This document shows, piece by piece, positions 37,722 through 45,273 of a stretch of 45,556 bases of DNA. Where the stretch lies: contig CAMPGR010000014.1 of assembly GCA_946885605.1 (NCBI GenBank), positions 1-45,556 of the forward strand. Direction: 5' to 3'. The notes beneath the pieces are model-generated. The model was not told where the DNA came from and made no database searches. It saw nothing but the letters and a program-made list of their open reading frames with translations. The stretch is from an uncultured Pseudomonadota bacterium. Lineage in GTDB: Bacteria; Pseudomonadota; Gammaproteobacteria; Burkholderiales; SG8-41. Within the stretch, counting starts at the first letter, position 1. Every line of letters starts with the position of its first letter. Both the position numbers and the translations under genes were made by a program.

Positions 37722-38918
37722 TCAAATCACTCCACGGCGCTTCAGGTCTTCCTGTTCCTCCGGCCGATAGCCCAGCGCCGTAAGGATCTCCGCGGTATGC
37801 TGCCCGAGTTTGGGCCCGAGCCACTTGGTTTCGCCCGGTGTCTCTGAAAGCTTCGGCACGATGCCCGGTACCTTGATCGGCTTTCCGTCATCGAGCTTGA
37901 GTTCCTCGATCATCTCGCGCGCCCGATAGTGAACATCCGCAGTGATGTCGGCGATGTCGTAGATCTTTCCGCTCGGCACTTCCGCCTGGTCCAGCACCTC
38001 CAGCACGCGCCCGAGGTCGTGCCGCGCGACCCAGTCGCTGATCACCTGCTCGATCTCTTCCGTGCGCGCCACACGGCCATCGTTGTGCGCGAGCGCCGGA
38101 TCTTCCGCGAGATCGCTGCGGCCGATCGCGCGCATCATGCGTTTGAAGATCGTGTCGGCGTTGGCGCCGATCACCACATACTTGCGATCGCGGGTGACGT
38201 AGGTATTGGACGGCACGATGCCGGGCAGCGATGCGCCGCTGCGCTCGCGGATGAAGCCGTACATCCCGTACTCCGGGAGCACGCTCTCCATCATGTTGAA
38301 GACCGCCTCGTAGAGCGCGACGTCGATGTACTGCCCGCGCCCGCCGTTCTGGTTGCGATGGTGGAGCGCCATGAGCGCGCCGATGACGCCGTGCAATGCC
38401 GCAATGGAATCGCCGATCGAGACGCCGACGCGCACCGGCGCGCGGTCCGGATAGCCGGTGACATAGCGCATCCCGCCCATCGATTCGCCGATCGCGCCGA
38501 AGCCGGGCCGGTCGCGGTACGGCCCGGTCTGGCCGTAGCCTGAGAGCCGCACCATGATGAGGCCCGGATTGATCGCAGAGAGCGGCTCCCACCCGAGTCC
38601 CCACTTTTCCATCGCGCCGGGCCGAAAGTTCTCCACCACGATGTCGGCGTCCCTGACGAGCTTGCGCACGATCTCCTGCGCTTCGGGCATCCGGAGGTTG
38701 AGCGTGATCGATTTCTTGTTGCGCGCCTGCACGTACCACCAGAGCGAGGTGCCCTCGTGGAGCTTGCGCCACTTGCGCAGCGGATCTCCGCCGTCCGGCG
38801 CCTCGATCTTGATCACCTCCGCGCCGAACTCGGCGAGCAGTCGCGCGCAGAACGGCCCGGCGATCAGCGTGCCGAGCTCGATGACCTTGATGCCGCTCAA
38901 AGGCTGCGGTTTCGACAT
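37722..38918 (-). CDS. CaiB/BaiF family (class III) CoA-transferase
   Basis: The 398-residue protein moves CoA between acyl groups. Family motifs are IKVIELGTLIAGPFCARLLAEFGAEVIKIE (in two parts), DIVVENFRPGAMEKWGLG, MVRLSGYGQTGPY and the catalytic Asp170 in GVSIGDSIAAL, matching Asp169 of formyl-CoA transferase. The acceptor acid is unknown. It is the first gene of a set that continues with an ABC transporter, a layout that suggests uptake and CoA activation of the same acid (inference). Divergent from the broken nuclease gene, with 54 bp between them. Confidence 0.95.
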   Translation of the reverse strand: MSKPQPLSGIKVIELGTLIAGPFCARLLAEFGAEVIKIEAPDGGDPLRKWRKLHEGTSLWWYVQARNKKSITLNLRMPEAQEIVRKLVRDADIVVENFRPGAMEKWGLGWEPLSAINPGLIMVRLSGYGQTGPYRDRPGFGAIGESMGGMRYVTGYPDRAPVRVGVSIGDSIAALHGVIGALMALHHRNQNGGRGQYIDVALYEAVFNMMESVLPEYGMYGFIRERSGASLPGIVPSNTYVTRDRKYVVIGANADTIFKRMMRAIGRSDLAEDPALAHNDGRVARTEEIEQVISDWVARHDLGRVLEVLDQAEVPSGKIYDIADITADVHYRAREMIEELKLDDGKPIKVPGIVPKLSETPGETKWLGPKLGQHTAEILTALGYRPEEQEDLKRRGVI

Positions 38919-38972
38919 GCGGAGGAAAAAAGTTCGGTCGCGAGGAAGCGCAGTATAGAATTGCGAGCCGCA

Positions 38973-39457
38973 ATGGCCAAGCGCTCGCTCTTCTCCCTGC
39001 TGTCCGAGCAGCCGTGGTGGGTCTCGGTACTCGTCGCGATGGCGGTCTTCGCCATCGCCCGCCTCATCTTTCCGCCGGTCGCGCCGTTCGCACCGCTGCC
39101 ATGTCGTGGGAAGAATTCGCCGTGCTCATCGGCGATGCGTATCGGCGGCGCGGTTACGAAGTGGAAACCGCGCGAGACGGCGCCTTCGATTTCGTGCTGC
39201 GTCAGAAAGGACGCCTATCTCTGGTTCAGTGCCGGCGCTGGAAAGTGAGACAGGTGGGCGTTGGACCGGTGCGCGAGTTGTACGAGGCGCTCGACAAGCA
39301 CGAAGCGTTCAATGGCATCTGCATCGCGGCCGGAGACTTCTCCGATGCGGCGCGCCAGTTCGCGGCGGGCAAGCCGATTGCGCTGGTGCACGGCGCTGAG
39401 CTGGCAAAACTCGTTGGCAGAAAAGCAGTTCGGGCTCGCGGCGGCGCCCGCACCTGA
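38973..39457 (+). pseudogene. Broken Mrr-like nuclease with N-terminal membrane helix
   Basis: An ATG at 38973 opens a frame reading AKRSLFSLLSEQPWW, then one transmembrane helix and ARLIFPPVAPFAPL. This frame then reads nonsense to 39248. From an ATG at 39101, another frame reads MSWEEFAVLIGDAYRRRGYEVE and on to 39457, a DUF2034/Mrr-type endonuclease-like domain of 118 residues. Intact relatives join the two in one chain with a linker, so this is probably an out-of-frame deletion. The catalytic QxK is changed to QCR in LVQCRRWK, while Asp in FDFVL remains. The 39101 frame might still be translated alone, as a non-catalytic protein. Confidence 0.7.
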
Positions 39458-39569
39458 GAGGCTCGAGCCCATGCCGTCGGCATATGGCAACACCGGCCTT
39501 TTCCCCTCGGGAAACGCAACGCTGGGCGCGAATGGCGCTGGCATACGCGCAACCGCGATGAATCTTGCA

Positions 39570-39587
39570 TGTCGTTGGCCGACGACA
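39570..39587. promoter_or_regulatory. Upstream activator-like palindrome 1
   Basis: TGTCGTTGGCCGACGACA, within a longer perfect 8-bp inverted repeat CATGTCGT-N6-ACGACATG (39568-39589). It is centred about 163 bp before the predicted sigma-54 start point, a usual place for enhancer-binding-protein sites. Confidence 0.55.
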
Positions 39588-39634
39588 TGAAAAATCCCGA
39601 GCACTCAGCGACATATAACAGCCCGCGAGGACCT

Positions 39635-39652
39635 TGTCGCCGGCAGACGACA
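39635..39652. promoter_or_regulatory. Upstream activator-like palindrome 2
   Basis: TGTCGCCGGCAGACGACA matches site 1 at 14 of 18 positions, including both arms. It is 65 bp from site 1 (about six helical turns) and centred about 98 bp before the predicted start point. A related CGACG-N5-CGTCG inverted repeat lies at about 39662-39676. Confidence 0.55.
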
Positions 39653-39714
39653 GTTCTCGGGCGACGCCGGTCGTCGAATCGACATAAGGACCTGAAACGG
39701 CTCGATATTTCGAG

Positions 39715-39731
39715 CTGGCACGGCAGATGCT
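39715..39731 (+). promoter_or_regulatory. Sigma-54 promoter
   Basis: CTGGCACGGCAGATGCT fits the YTGGCACGRNNNTTGCW consensus with one mismatch (A for the first T of TTGC). The GG and GC dinucleotides have the required spacing. Predicted start is near 39742. Confidence 0.75.
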
Positions 39732-39741
39732 ATATCGGGGG

Positions 39742-39860
39742 CAACGGACGAAGATACATCAGTTCAGTTTCTTACCGGTTCAGCGCGTCGCTGTTGATTT
39801 CCTCCAAGCAGGGTTCCATCCCTCCCCTGTTTTCCCCCGGTCCTAACCGGGGGTTTTTTT
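39742..39860 (+). ncRNA. Candidate sigma-54-driven small RNA with anti-Shine-Dalgarno motifs
   Basis: The predicted transcript is about 119 nt, from the sigma-54 start point to the T-run of the terminator. It has no ATG or GTG, so it is not an obvious message. By eye it forms a hairpin CAGCG-CGU-CGCUG (39781-39793), an unpaired stretch UUGAUUUCCUCCAAG containing CCUCC (39801-39805), a second stem CAGGG/CCCUG (39809-39829) with another CCUCC partly in its loop (39821-39825), and the terminator hairpin. CCUCC matches the anti-Shine-Dalgarno core, so it may bind many ribosome binding sites. This resembles the Rfam family I recall as Betaproteobacteria toxic small RNA; membership is not checked. 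Confidence 0.7.
39834..39860 (+). terminator. Intrinsic terminator of the small RNA
   Basis: CCCCCGGT (39834-39841) and ACCGGGGG (39846-39853) form a perfect 8-bp stem with a CCTA loop, followed by seven T residues. The opposite strand lacks a T-run, so it acts on plus-strand transcripts, not on the convergent epimerase gene. Confidence 0.9.
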
Positions 39861-39876
39861 GTACGGTGCCCGACGA

Positions 39877-40866
39877 TCACGTGAGCGCGTCAGGTGTGTG
39901 CTTGAGCCACGCCAGAAAATCCGCATATGCGACGCGCATCGTGAACTGCGGCGTGAAGCCTGTATCGTGCGCGATCCGCCCGACGTCCATCAGATAACGA
40001 TCGCGATCGGTGTACCAGATGTTCGGGGATTCGCCCTCGCTCGCAACACGGTAATCGAAAGCCGGGAACGTCGTCTTCAGCATTTCACACCACGTGCGAA
40101 TGGGATTCTCCCATTCCACACCGGAAGACAGGTTGTACACAAGGTGCCGCGGGCGCTTGCAGTCGAGCAGCGCGATCAGACCCGTGGCGACGTCCCGGCT
40201 ATAGATCCAGTCGCGGCGCACTTCCCGCTGCGTCAGAACGGCCGTTCCGCCCGCCAGCGCCAGCCTGGCGAGTTGTGTGTGGGTGCCGTAGCTGTCCCGC
40301 ACACCGGTATCGCGCTCCCACGGGCCGATCACCGTGCCTAGCCTCGCGCAGACCACGTCGAGCTCCCACAGCTCCCGCATTCTTGCGCACAGGCGCTCGG
40401 CGGTAAACTTGGTAATGCCGTAGAGCGTGAGCGGCATGACGGCGCTCTCTTCGTACAGCCGCACCAAGCGGTATAGCGATTCGCCATAGACCGCGCCCGA
40501 ACTCGTGTAAAGCACACGTCGCACGCCGTGCGCGCGTGCGGCATCGAGAATATTGAGCGTGCCATGGACGTTGATGTTCACGATGGTGGCGGCGTCGCGG
40601 CTTTCGCGCGCAGCGCCGGAAGTCACCGCGGCGCAATGCGCGATGGCCTCGATGGGATGCGTTTCGAATACCTGGTGCACCTGCGCCGCATCGCGCACGT
40701 CTCCTCTCGCGACATTGAGCTGCGTCCGGTATCGCGACAGGCCGCGCTGAGCGGCCGCAGGCAGCGCCCCGCTATCGAAGAGGATGACTTCCTCGCCCCG
40801 CTCGAGCAGGGCCTCCACCAGGTTCAGTCCGACGAATCCTCCGCCGCCTGTCACCAACACTGCCAT
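39877..40866 (-). CDS. NAD-dependent epimerase/dehydratase family protein (extended SDR)
   Basis: The 329-residue protein has the NAD-binding motif VLVTGGGGFVGLNLVEAL at the N terminus, a GDVRDAAQV acidic motif and the catalytic YGITK (YxxxK) about residue 155 with upstream Ser in LYTSSGAVYG. It belongs with nucleotide-sugar epimerases and reductases. The exact substrate is unknown. It ends 16 bp beyond the small-RNA terminator, converging on it. Divergent from the ThDP enzyme gene with 122 bp between the starts. Confidence 0.93.
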   Translation of the reverse strand: MAVLVTGGGGFVGLNLVEALLERGEEVILFDSGALPAAAQRGLSRYRTQLNVARGDVRDAAQVHQVFETHPIEAIAHCAAVTSGAARESRDAATIVNINVHGTLNILDAARAHGVRRVLYTSSGAVYGESLYRLVRLYEESAVMPLTLYGITKFTAERLCARMRELWELDVVCARLGTVIGPWERDTGVRDSYGTHTQLARLALAGGTAVLTQREVRRDWIYSRDVATGLIALLDCKRPRHLVYNLSSGVEWENPIRTWCEMLKTTFPAFDYRVASEGESPNIWYTDRDRYLMDVGRIAHDTGFTPQFTMRVAYADFLAWLKHTPDALT

Positions 40867-40988
40867 GCTGCGCTCCAGATACGAAGATGGGTCCGAGTAT
40901 ATGACAGCGCCGGCGCGGGATGCCCTTACTCGAGGCTTCGTGATAGGCTTTCGTTCCCGCTTTCTCCCCTACACCGGCTCACTCCAAC

Positions 40989-42674
40989 ATGAATGCCCCT
41001 GCACCCCTCACCCGGACCGGAGCGCAGATACTGGTCGATGCGCTGCACATACACGGCGTCGATCTTGCATTTGGCGTACCCGGGGAGTCGTACCTCGCGG
41101 TGCTCGATGCGCTTTACGAGAAACGCGACGTCATCAGATTCGTGATCTGCAGGCAGGAAGGCGGCGCCGTCAACATGGCCGAAGCGTATGGAAAGATGAC
41201 GGGCCGCCCGGGCATCTGCTTCGTCACGCGCGGACCGGGCGCGTGCAACGCCTCGATCGGCGTGCATACCGCGTTCCAGGATTCGACCCCGCTCATCCTC
41301 TTCATCGGCCAGGTCGGGAATGACGTCGTCGAGCGCGAAGCGTTCCAGGAAATGGACTACCGGCGCATGTTCGGGCAGATGGCGAAGTGGGTCGCGCAGA
41401 TCGACCGCGCCGACCGCGTCCCCGAATACTTGAGCCACGCTTTCCATACGGCAACGTCGGGACGACCCGGACCAGTCGTTCTCGCGCTGCCGGAAGATAT
41501 GCAGACGGACACCGCGAGCGTCGCGGATGTGGGGCGTTATCAGCGCGTCGCGGGACATCCCGGTCCCGAGCAAATGAATCAGCTTCGCGCGATGCTGGCG
41601 CAAGCCGAGCAGCCGTTCGCGATTCTCGGCGGCAGCGGGTGGAATCGCCAGGGATGCGAGGACCTGAAGGCATCCGTCACGACATTCAACCTGCCTGTGG
41701 GCTGCTCCTTCCGCGCCCAGGACCTGCTCGACAATCGCGATCCCCATTACGTCGGCGATGTCGCAGTGGGCCTCAATCCGAAGCTCGCCGAACGCATACG
41801 TGGAACCGATCTCCTTCTTGTGATCGGCGCGCGGCTCGGCGAGTGGACCACGCTCAATTACACGCTCGTCGATGTGCTGCGTCCGAAGCAGCGCTTCGTC
41901 CATATCCACCCCGGCGCCGAAGAACTCGGGCGCGTGTATCAGGGCGACCTCCTCATCAACTCCGGCATGCCGGAGTTTGCATCCGCGGCGCGAGGGCTCG
42001 CGCCCGTGCGCAGGGTGTGGGACGAATGGACCGAAGGCGCGCGCGCGGATTTCGAAGCGTGGCAGAAGCCGGTTTCCGTGCCGGGTCGCGTGAACATGAG
42101 CGAGGTGGTGGCGTTCCTGAGAGACCGCCTGCCGCCGGAGACGATCGTCACCAATGGCGCAGGCAACTTCTCGATCTGGGTGCACCGTTTTTATCGCTAC
42201 ACCGGATTTCGCACGCAGCTCGGGCCGACGAGCGGCGCGATGGGTTATGCCGTGCCCGCCGCCATTGCGGCGAAGCTCGTGCACCCCGATCGGCCGGTGG
42301 TCGCCTTCGCAGGCGATGGCGACTTCCTGATGACCGGGCAGGAGCTCGCAACCGCCGCGCAGTACGGGCTGCGAATCGTGTTCATCGTCGTCAACAACGG
42401 CATGTACGGCACCATCCGCATGCATCAGGAACGCGAATACCCGGGACGTGTAAGCGGCACGGAGCTCAAAAATCCGGATTTCGCCGCGCTCGCCCGCGCG
42501 TATGGGTTGTATGGGGAGACGGTGGAAAGCACCGCCGCGTTCGAAGCGGCGTTCGAGCGCGCGATGAAGGCCGAGACGTCCGCTCTCCTCGAGTTAAGGA
42601 TCGACCCGGAAGCGATCACCCCGCGCACGACGTTGTCCGCCATCCGCGCCGAGGCTTTGAAAGCCAAAGCATAG
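40989..42674 (+). CDS. Thiamine diphosphate-binding enzyme, acetolactate synthase-like
   Basis: The 561-residue protein has all three ThDP-enzyme domains. The Glu that activates the cofactor is Glu57 in ICRQEGGAVNMAEAYG, so it is not a glyoxylate carboligase, which lacks that Glu. The ThDP/Mg motif is AGDGDFLMTGQELATA with VVNNGMYGTIRMHQ. Motifs match the acetolactate synthase large-subunit group, but no small subunit is adjacent and the biosynthetic ilvB context is missing. A decarboxylase or carboligase on a 2-oxo acid is likely. It is separated from the downstream genes by a nonamer repeat array. Confidence 0.9.
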   Translation: MNAPAPLTRTGAQILVDALHIHGVDLAFGVPGESYLAVLDALYEKRDVIRFVICRQEGGAVNMAEAYGKMTGRPGICFVTRGPGACNASIGVHTAFQDSTPLILFIGQVGNDVVEREAFQEMDYRRMFGQMAKWVAQIDRADRVPEYLSHAFHTATSGRPGPVVLALPEDMQTDTASVADVGRYQRVAGHPGPEQMNQLRAMLAQAEQPFAILGGSGWNRQGCEDLKASVTTFNLPVGCSFRAQDLLDNRDPHYVGDVAVGLNPKLAERIRGTDLLLVIGARLGEWTTLNYTLVDVLRPKQRFVHIHPGAEELGRVYQGDLLINSGMPEFASAARGLAPVRRVWDEWTEGARADFEAWQKPVSVPGRVNMSEVVAFLRDRLPPETIVTNGAGNFSIWVHRFYRYTGFRTQLGPTSGAMGYAVPAAIAAKLVHPDRPVVAFAGDGDFLMTGQELATAAQYGLRIVFIVVNNGMYGTIRMHQEREYPGRVSGTELKNPDFAALARAYGLYGETVESTAAFEAAFERAMKAETSALLELRIDPEAITPRTTLSAIRAEALKAKA

Positions 42675-42727
42675 ACGCGAAGGACGCAAAGGAAGCGAAC
42701 GACGCAAGGTAACAAAGGCGCGAAAGA
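42674..42727. repeat. Nonamer repeat array after the ThDP enzyme gene
   Basis: Six degenerate 9-bp units follow one another: GACGCGAAG, GACGCAAAG, GAAGCGAAC, GACGCAAGG, TAACAAAGG and CGCGAAAGA. It starts at the last base of the stop codon, as the array after mog starts right behind that gene's stop. Confidence 0.65.
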
Positions 42728-42755
42728 CCGAAGCAAACGGGGCAGAGGATCACCA

Positions 42756-43127
42756 ATGGGTGCGCGTGGCGTTGCGTACGTCTTTCTCCTTGGAGCCGCC
42801 TGCAGCGCCTTTGGGCAGGTGGAGTTCGAGCCCGAGCGCGGCACGCATCTCATTCTCAGGGACTGCCGTTTCGAACCGGACAAGGCGCGCTGCGAAGCGG
42901 ACAACCGCGCGATAGAGTTCTGCCACAACGAGGGCGATGCCGGTGCAGTCCATGCGTGCGTGCGCGCAAACCAGTCGCCGCTCGTGTGCGAAACGAAGAA
43001 AAGCGGCGGGGCGAAACAGCGCTGCGAGCGCGTAAACCGTATCTATCAGCCGTGCAAGGGGAAGCGCGGCCCCGAGCTTGCGGCCTGCGTGGACCAGAGC
43101 AGGCTGCAGGAGAAACGCAAGAAGTGA
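42756..43127 (+). CDS. Secreted cysteine-rich protein of unknown function
   Basis: The 123-residue protein has a signal peptide of about 20 residues (hydrophobic VAYVFLLGAACSAFG; cleavage probably before QVEF; no canonical lipobox). The mature part has eight Cys residues spaced throughout (RDCRF, ARCEA, EFCHN, HACVR, LVCET, QRCER, QPCKG, AACVD), so four disulfides are possible. It is charged, with many Arg, Lys and Glu. I recognise no family. GAGG lies 7 nt before the ATG. It sits between the ThDP enzyme and the dehydrogenase genes on the same strand. Confidence 0.75.
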   Translation: MGARGVAYVFLLGAACSAFGQVEFEPERGTHLILRDCRFEPDKARCEADNRAIEFCHNEGDAGAVHACVRANQSPLVCETKKSGGAKQRCERVNRIYQPCKGKRGPELAACVDQSRLQEKRKK

Positions 43128-43140
43128 GTCGAGGAGTGGC

Positions 43141-44046
43141 ATGAACGCGATCCCGGAGAAAATCGGATTCGTCGGCATCGGCGCGATGGGCACCCCCATG
43201 GCGGCCAATTTAAGGAAGGCCGGATATAAGCTCGTCATCTACGACATCGATCCTAAACGGACGGCCGACTTCGCCGCGACGCACGACGTCGAGGTCGCGC
43301 CCAATCTTGCAGACGTAGGCACGCGATGCGGCACGGTCATCACCATGCTTCCCGACGACAAGGCGGTGCGCACTGCCCTCTGCGGCGAGGGCGGCAATGT
43401 GCAGAATTGCGTAACGGCAAATCTGAAAGTCGGATCTACCGTCATCGACATGAGCTCGTCCTCCCCGGTCAGCACGCGGGAGCTCGGCCAGCTCTTCGAA
43501 GCGCGTGGCGTAAAGTTCATCGATGCGCCGGTTTCGGGCGGAGTGCGGCGCGCGGTGACAGGAGAGCTCGCGATCATGGCAGGCGGCGATGCAGAGGTGC
43601 TCGAAGCCTGCCGGCCGATACTGGAAAAGCTCGGCACCCAGATCTTCCACGCCGGTCCGCTCGGCGCGGGGCACGCCATCAAGGCGCTCAATAACTACGT
43701 CTCCGCAGCGGGGCTCGTCGCGGCATGCGAAGCGGTCATCGTCGGACAGCGCTTCGGGCTATTTCCCAATGTGGTCGTCGATATCCTCAATGCCTCCACC
43801 GGCATGAACAACACCACCAAGGTAAAGATGAAGCAGTTCATGCTCTCGGGCGCCTTCGACGCCGGATTCACTACCGGGCTCATGGCAAAGGACTTGCGCA
43901 CGGCGCTCGAAGTGGCGCACGCAGTTCACGGTCCGTCGCGGCTTGCGGAACACTGCGTCGAGATCTGGAACGAGGCGGAGCGCGCGCTCGGTTCGGGATC
44001 CGATCACACGGCGATGTACAAATTCTTGGAGCAGTTGGAGCATTAA
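43141..44046 (+). CDS. NAD(P)-dependent beta-hydroxyacid dehydrogenase (3-hydroxyisobutyrate dehydrogenase family)
   Basis: The 301-residue protein has the Rossmann motif KIGFVGIGAMGTPMAANL, the DAPVSGGVRRA substrate-binding signature and the catalytic Lys in IKALNNYVSAAG. This group includes 3-hydroxyisobutyrate dehydrogenase and tartronate semialdehyde reductase; the substrate cannot be chosen from sequence. The ATG at 43141 has GAGGAG 6 nt upstream; the frame extends further left over the end of the Cys-rich gene. It follows that gene by 13 bp. With the ThDP enzyme it could form a short 2-oxo acid pathway (inference). Confidence 0.93.
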   Translation: MNAIPEKIGFVGIGAMGTPMAANLRKAGYKLVIYDIDPKRTADFAATHDVEVAPNLADVGTRCGTVITMLPDDKAVRTALCGEGGNVQNCVTANLKVGSTVIDMSSSSPVSTRELGQLFEARGVKFIDAPVSGGVRRAVTGELAIMAGGDAEVLEACRPILEKLGTQIFHAGPLGAGHAIKALNNYVSAAGLVAACEAVIVGQRFGLFPNVVVDILNASTGMNNTTKVKMKQFMLSGAFDAGFTTGLMAKDLRTALEVAHAVHGPSRLAEHCVEIWNEAERALGSGSDHTAMYKFLEQLEH

Positions 44047-44078
44047 CGAGCGTCGTAGAAATTGACTGACGCCGCTCT

Positions 44079-44120
44079 GCCCTCACCCCCGCCCTCTCCC
44101 GCGTCGCAGGCGAGGGGAGA
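44079..44120. repeat. CCCTCACCCC-type intergenic repeat
   Basis: CCCTCACCCCCGCCCTCTCCC is followed by GCGTCGCAGGCGAGGGGAGA, with short inverted arms (TCTCCC/GGGAGA). Repeats of this form are dispersed in many bacterial genomes. It ends about 56 bp before the membrane-protein gene. Confidence 0.5.
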
Positions 44121-44127
44121 TTTACGG

Positions 44128-44153
44128 TGCAGATGGTTTGTCAACCATTTGCA
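44128..44153. promoter_or_regulatory. Inverted repeat upstream of the membrane-protein gene
   Basis: TGCAGATGGTT and AACCATTTGCA form 11-bp arms (one mismatch) with a TGTC centre. It lies about 23 bp before the start codon, so it may be an operator or a translation-controlling hairpin. A related TTTGTCAACCA occurs near the right window edge. Confidence 0.4.
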
Positions 44154-44175
44154 CGAGGATCGATAGGCGCCCGCG

Positions 44176-45273
44176 GTGATGAGACCGTGGGCCATTGTCT
44201 GCTGCTCTGCGCTCATCCTGCTGGGCGGCCCGCTGATCGGCGTGTGGCTCGCAGGAAAACCGATTCGGCCGTACCTCGACCTGCCGCCGCGTCCCGTCTC
44301 GGTCGCAGTTGCCAGCCTCTCATGGCCGGTATTCCTGCTGATGCTGGCGTTCATCGTGGTGGCCGTCACACCACTCGTTTGGCGGCTGCTCAAAGCACCC
44401 CGCTCGACGCGCCCCACTCCGAAAGTCGATAGGCCGATGCCATGGTGGGGATGGGCGGCTCTCGCCCTGCTCGTCGCAAGTTGGACGCTCGCCTGGGCGC
44501 GTTTCGAATGGTTCGAGGCGCTCCAGCAGCATACGTTTGCACCCCTCTGGCTCGGCTACATCGGCGTCGTCAACGCGCTCACCGTGCGCCGCAAGGGCAG
44601 CTCACTCCTCACGCGGCAACCCTCGCGTTTCGCAGCACTCTTTCCGCTGAGCGCGTTGTTCTGGTGGTTCTTCGAGTACCTCAACCGGTTCGTCGGAAAC
44701 TGGTATTACGTCGGCGTGAAGGAGTTCAGCCCGCTCGAGTATGCGATCTTCGCGAGCCTCGCGTTCTCGACAGTCCTTCCGGCAGTCACCAGCACCGCCG
44801 AACTGATCGGCACGTTCAAACGCGTCGATGCTGCATTTCGCCGCTGGTATCCGGTGCGACTGCGCCACCCGAAGCCGCTGGCGCTCGTAGTCCTCGGTGT
44901 GACGGTCATCTCGCTCGTTGGGCTCGGCATATTCCCCGAGCTTCTTTATCCATTGGTCTGGATCTCGCCTGCGCTGGTCATTGTCTCTCTCCAGGCGCTC
45001 GGTGACCGGGCAACCGTCTTCGAGCCGCTTGCGCACGGCGACTGGCGCGAGTTGGTCTCGTACTCGGCGGGAGCGCTCGTCTGCGGCTTCTTCTGGGAGA
45101 TGTGGAACTTTGGCAGCCTTGCGCACTGGGAATATACGGTTCCCTACGTCGACAGCTTCCCGATCTTCCAGATGCCACTACTGGGATATGCCGGCTACCT
45201 GCCCTTCGGCATCGAATGTGCGGCCATCTCGCGCTTGGTCCTTTGCGCGGAACCGCAACTCGTGCGCGGATAG
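44176..45273 (+). CDS. Polytopic membrane protein of unknown function
   Basis: The 365-residue protein has about nine to ten hydrophobic segments, starting at VCCSALILLGGPLIGVWLAG and ending near LLGYAGYLPFGIECAAI. Aromatic-rich segments are frequent (ALFWWFFEYLNRFVGNWYY, FFWEMWNFGSLAHWEY). I recognise no named family or transport signature. Start is GTG at 44176 or the adjoining ATG at 44179. It is 129 bp downstream of the dehydrogenase gene, with a repeat and an inverted repeat between, so it probably has its own control. Confidence 0.8.
   Translation: MMRPWAIVCCSALILLGGPLIGVWLAGKPIRPYLDLPPRPVSVAVASLSWPVFLLMLAFIVVAVTPLVWRLLKAPRSTRPTPKVDRPMPWWGWAALALLVASWTLAWARFEWFEALQQHTFAPLWLGYIGVVNALTVRRKGSSLLTRQPSRFAALFPLSALFWWFFEYLNRFVGNWYYVGVKEFSPLEYAIFASLAFSTVLPAVTSTAELIGTFKRVDAAFRRWYPVRLRHPKPLALVVLGVTVISLVGLGIFPELLYPLVWISPALVIVSLQALGDRATVFEPLAHGDWRELVSYSAGALVCGFFWEMWNFGSLAHWEYTVPYVDSFPIFQMPLLGYAGYLPFGIECAAISRLVLCAEPQLVRG

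Noticed and set aside
38757..39248. Independent 163-codon gene upstream of the broken nuclease
   Set aside because: Its first part is antisense to the CoA-transferase gene and its last part is nonsense relative to the nuclease domain; only 38973 to about 39100 looks like real coding remains.
39834..39860. Terminator acting for the convergent epimerase gene
   Set aside because: On the minus strand the hairpin is not followed by a T-run (it is preceded by A residues), so it serves the plus strand only.
39569..39997. Open frame of 142 codons over the small-RNA region
   Set aside because: It crosses the terminator and the epimerase 3' end, has no family signal, and the promoter-terminator layout fits a non-coding RNA better.
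40989..42674. Glyoxylate carboligase paired with tartronate semialdehyde reductase
   Set aside because: The ThDP enzyme keeps the activating Glu that glyoxylate carboligase lacks, and no other glyoxylate genes are adjacent.
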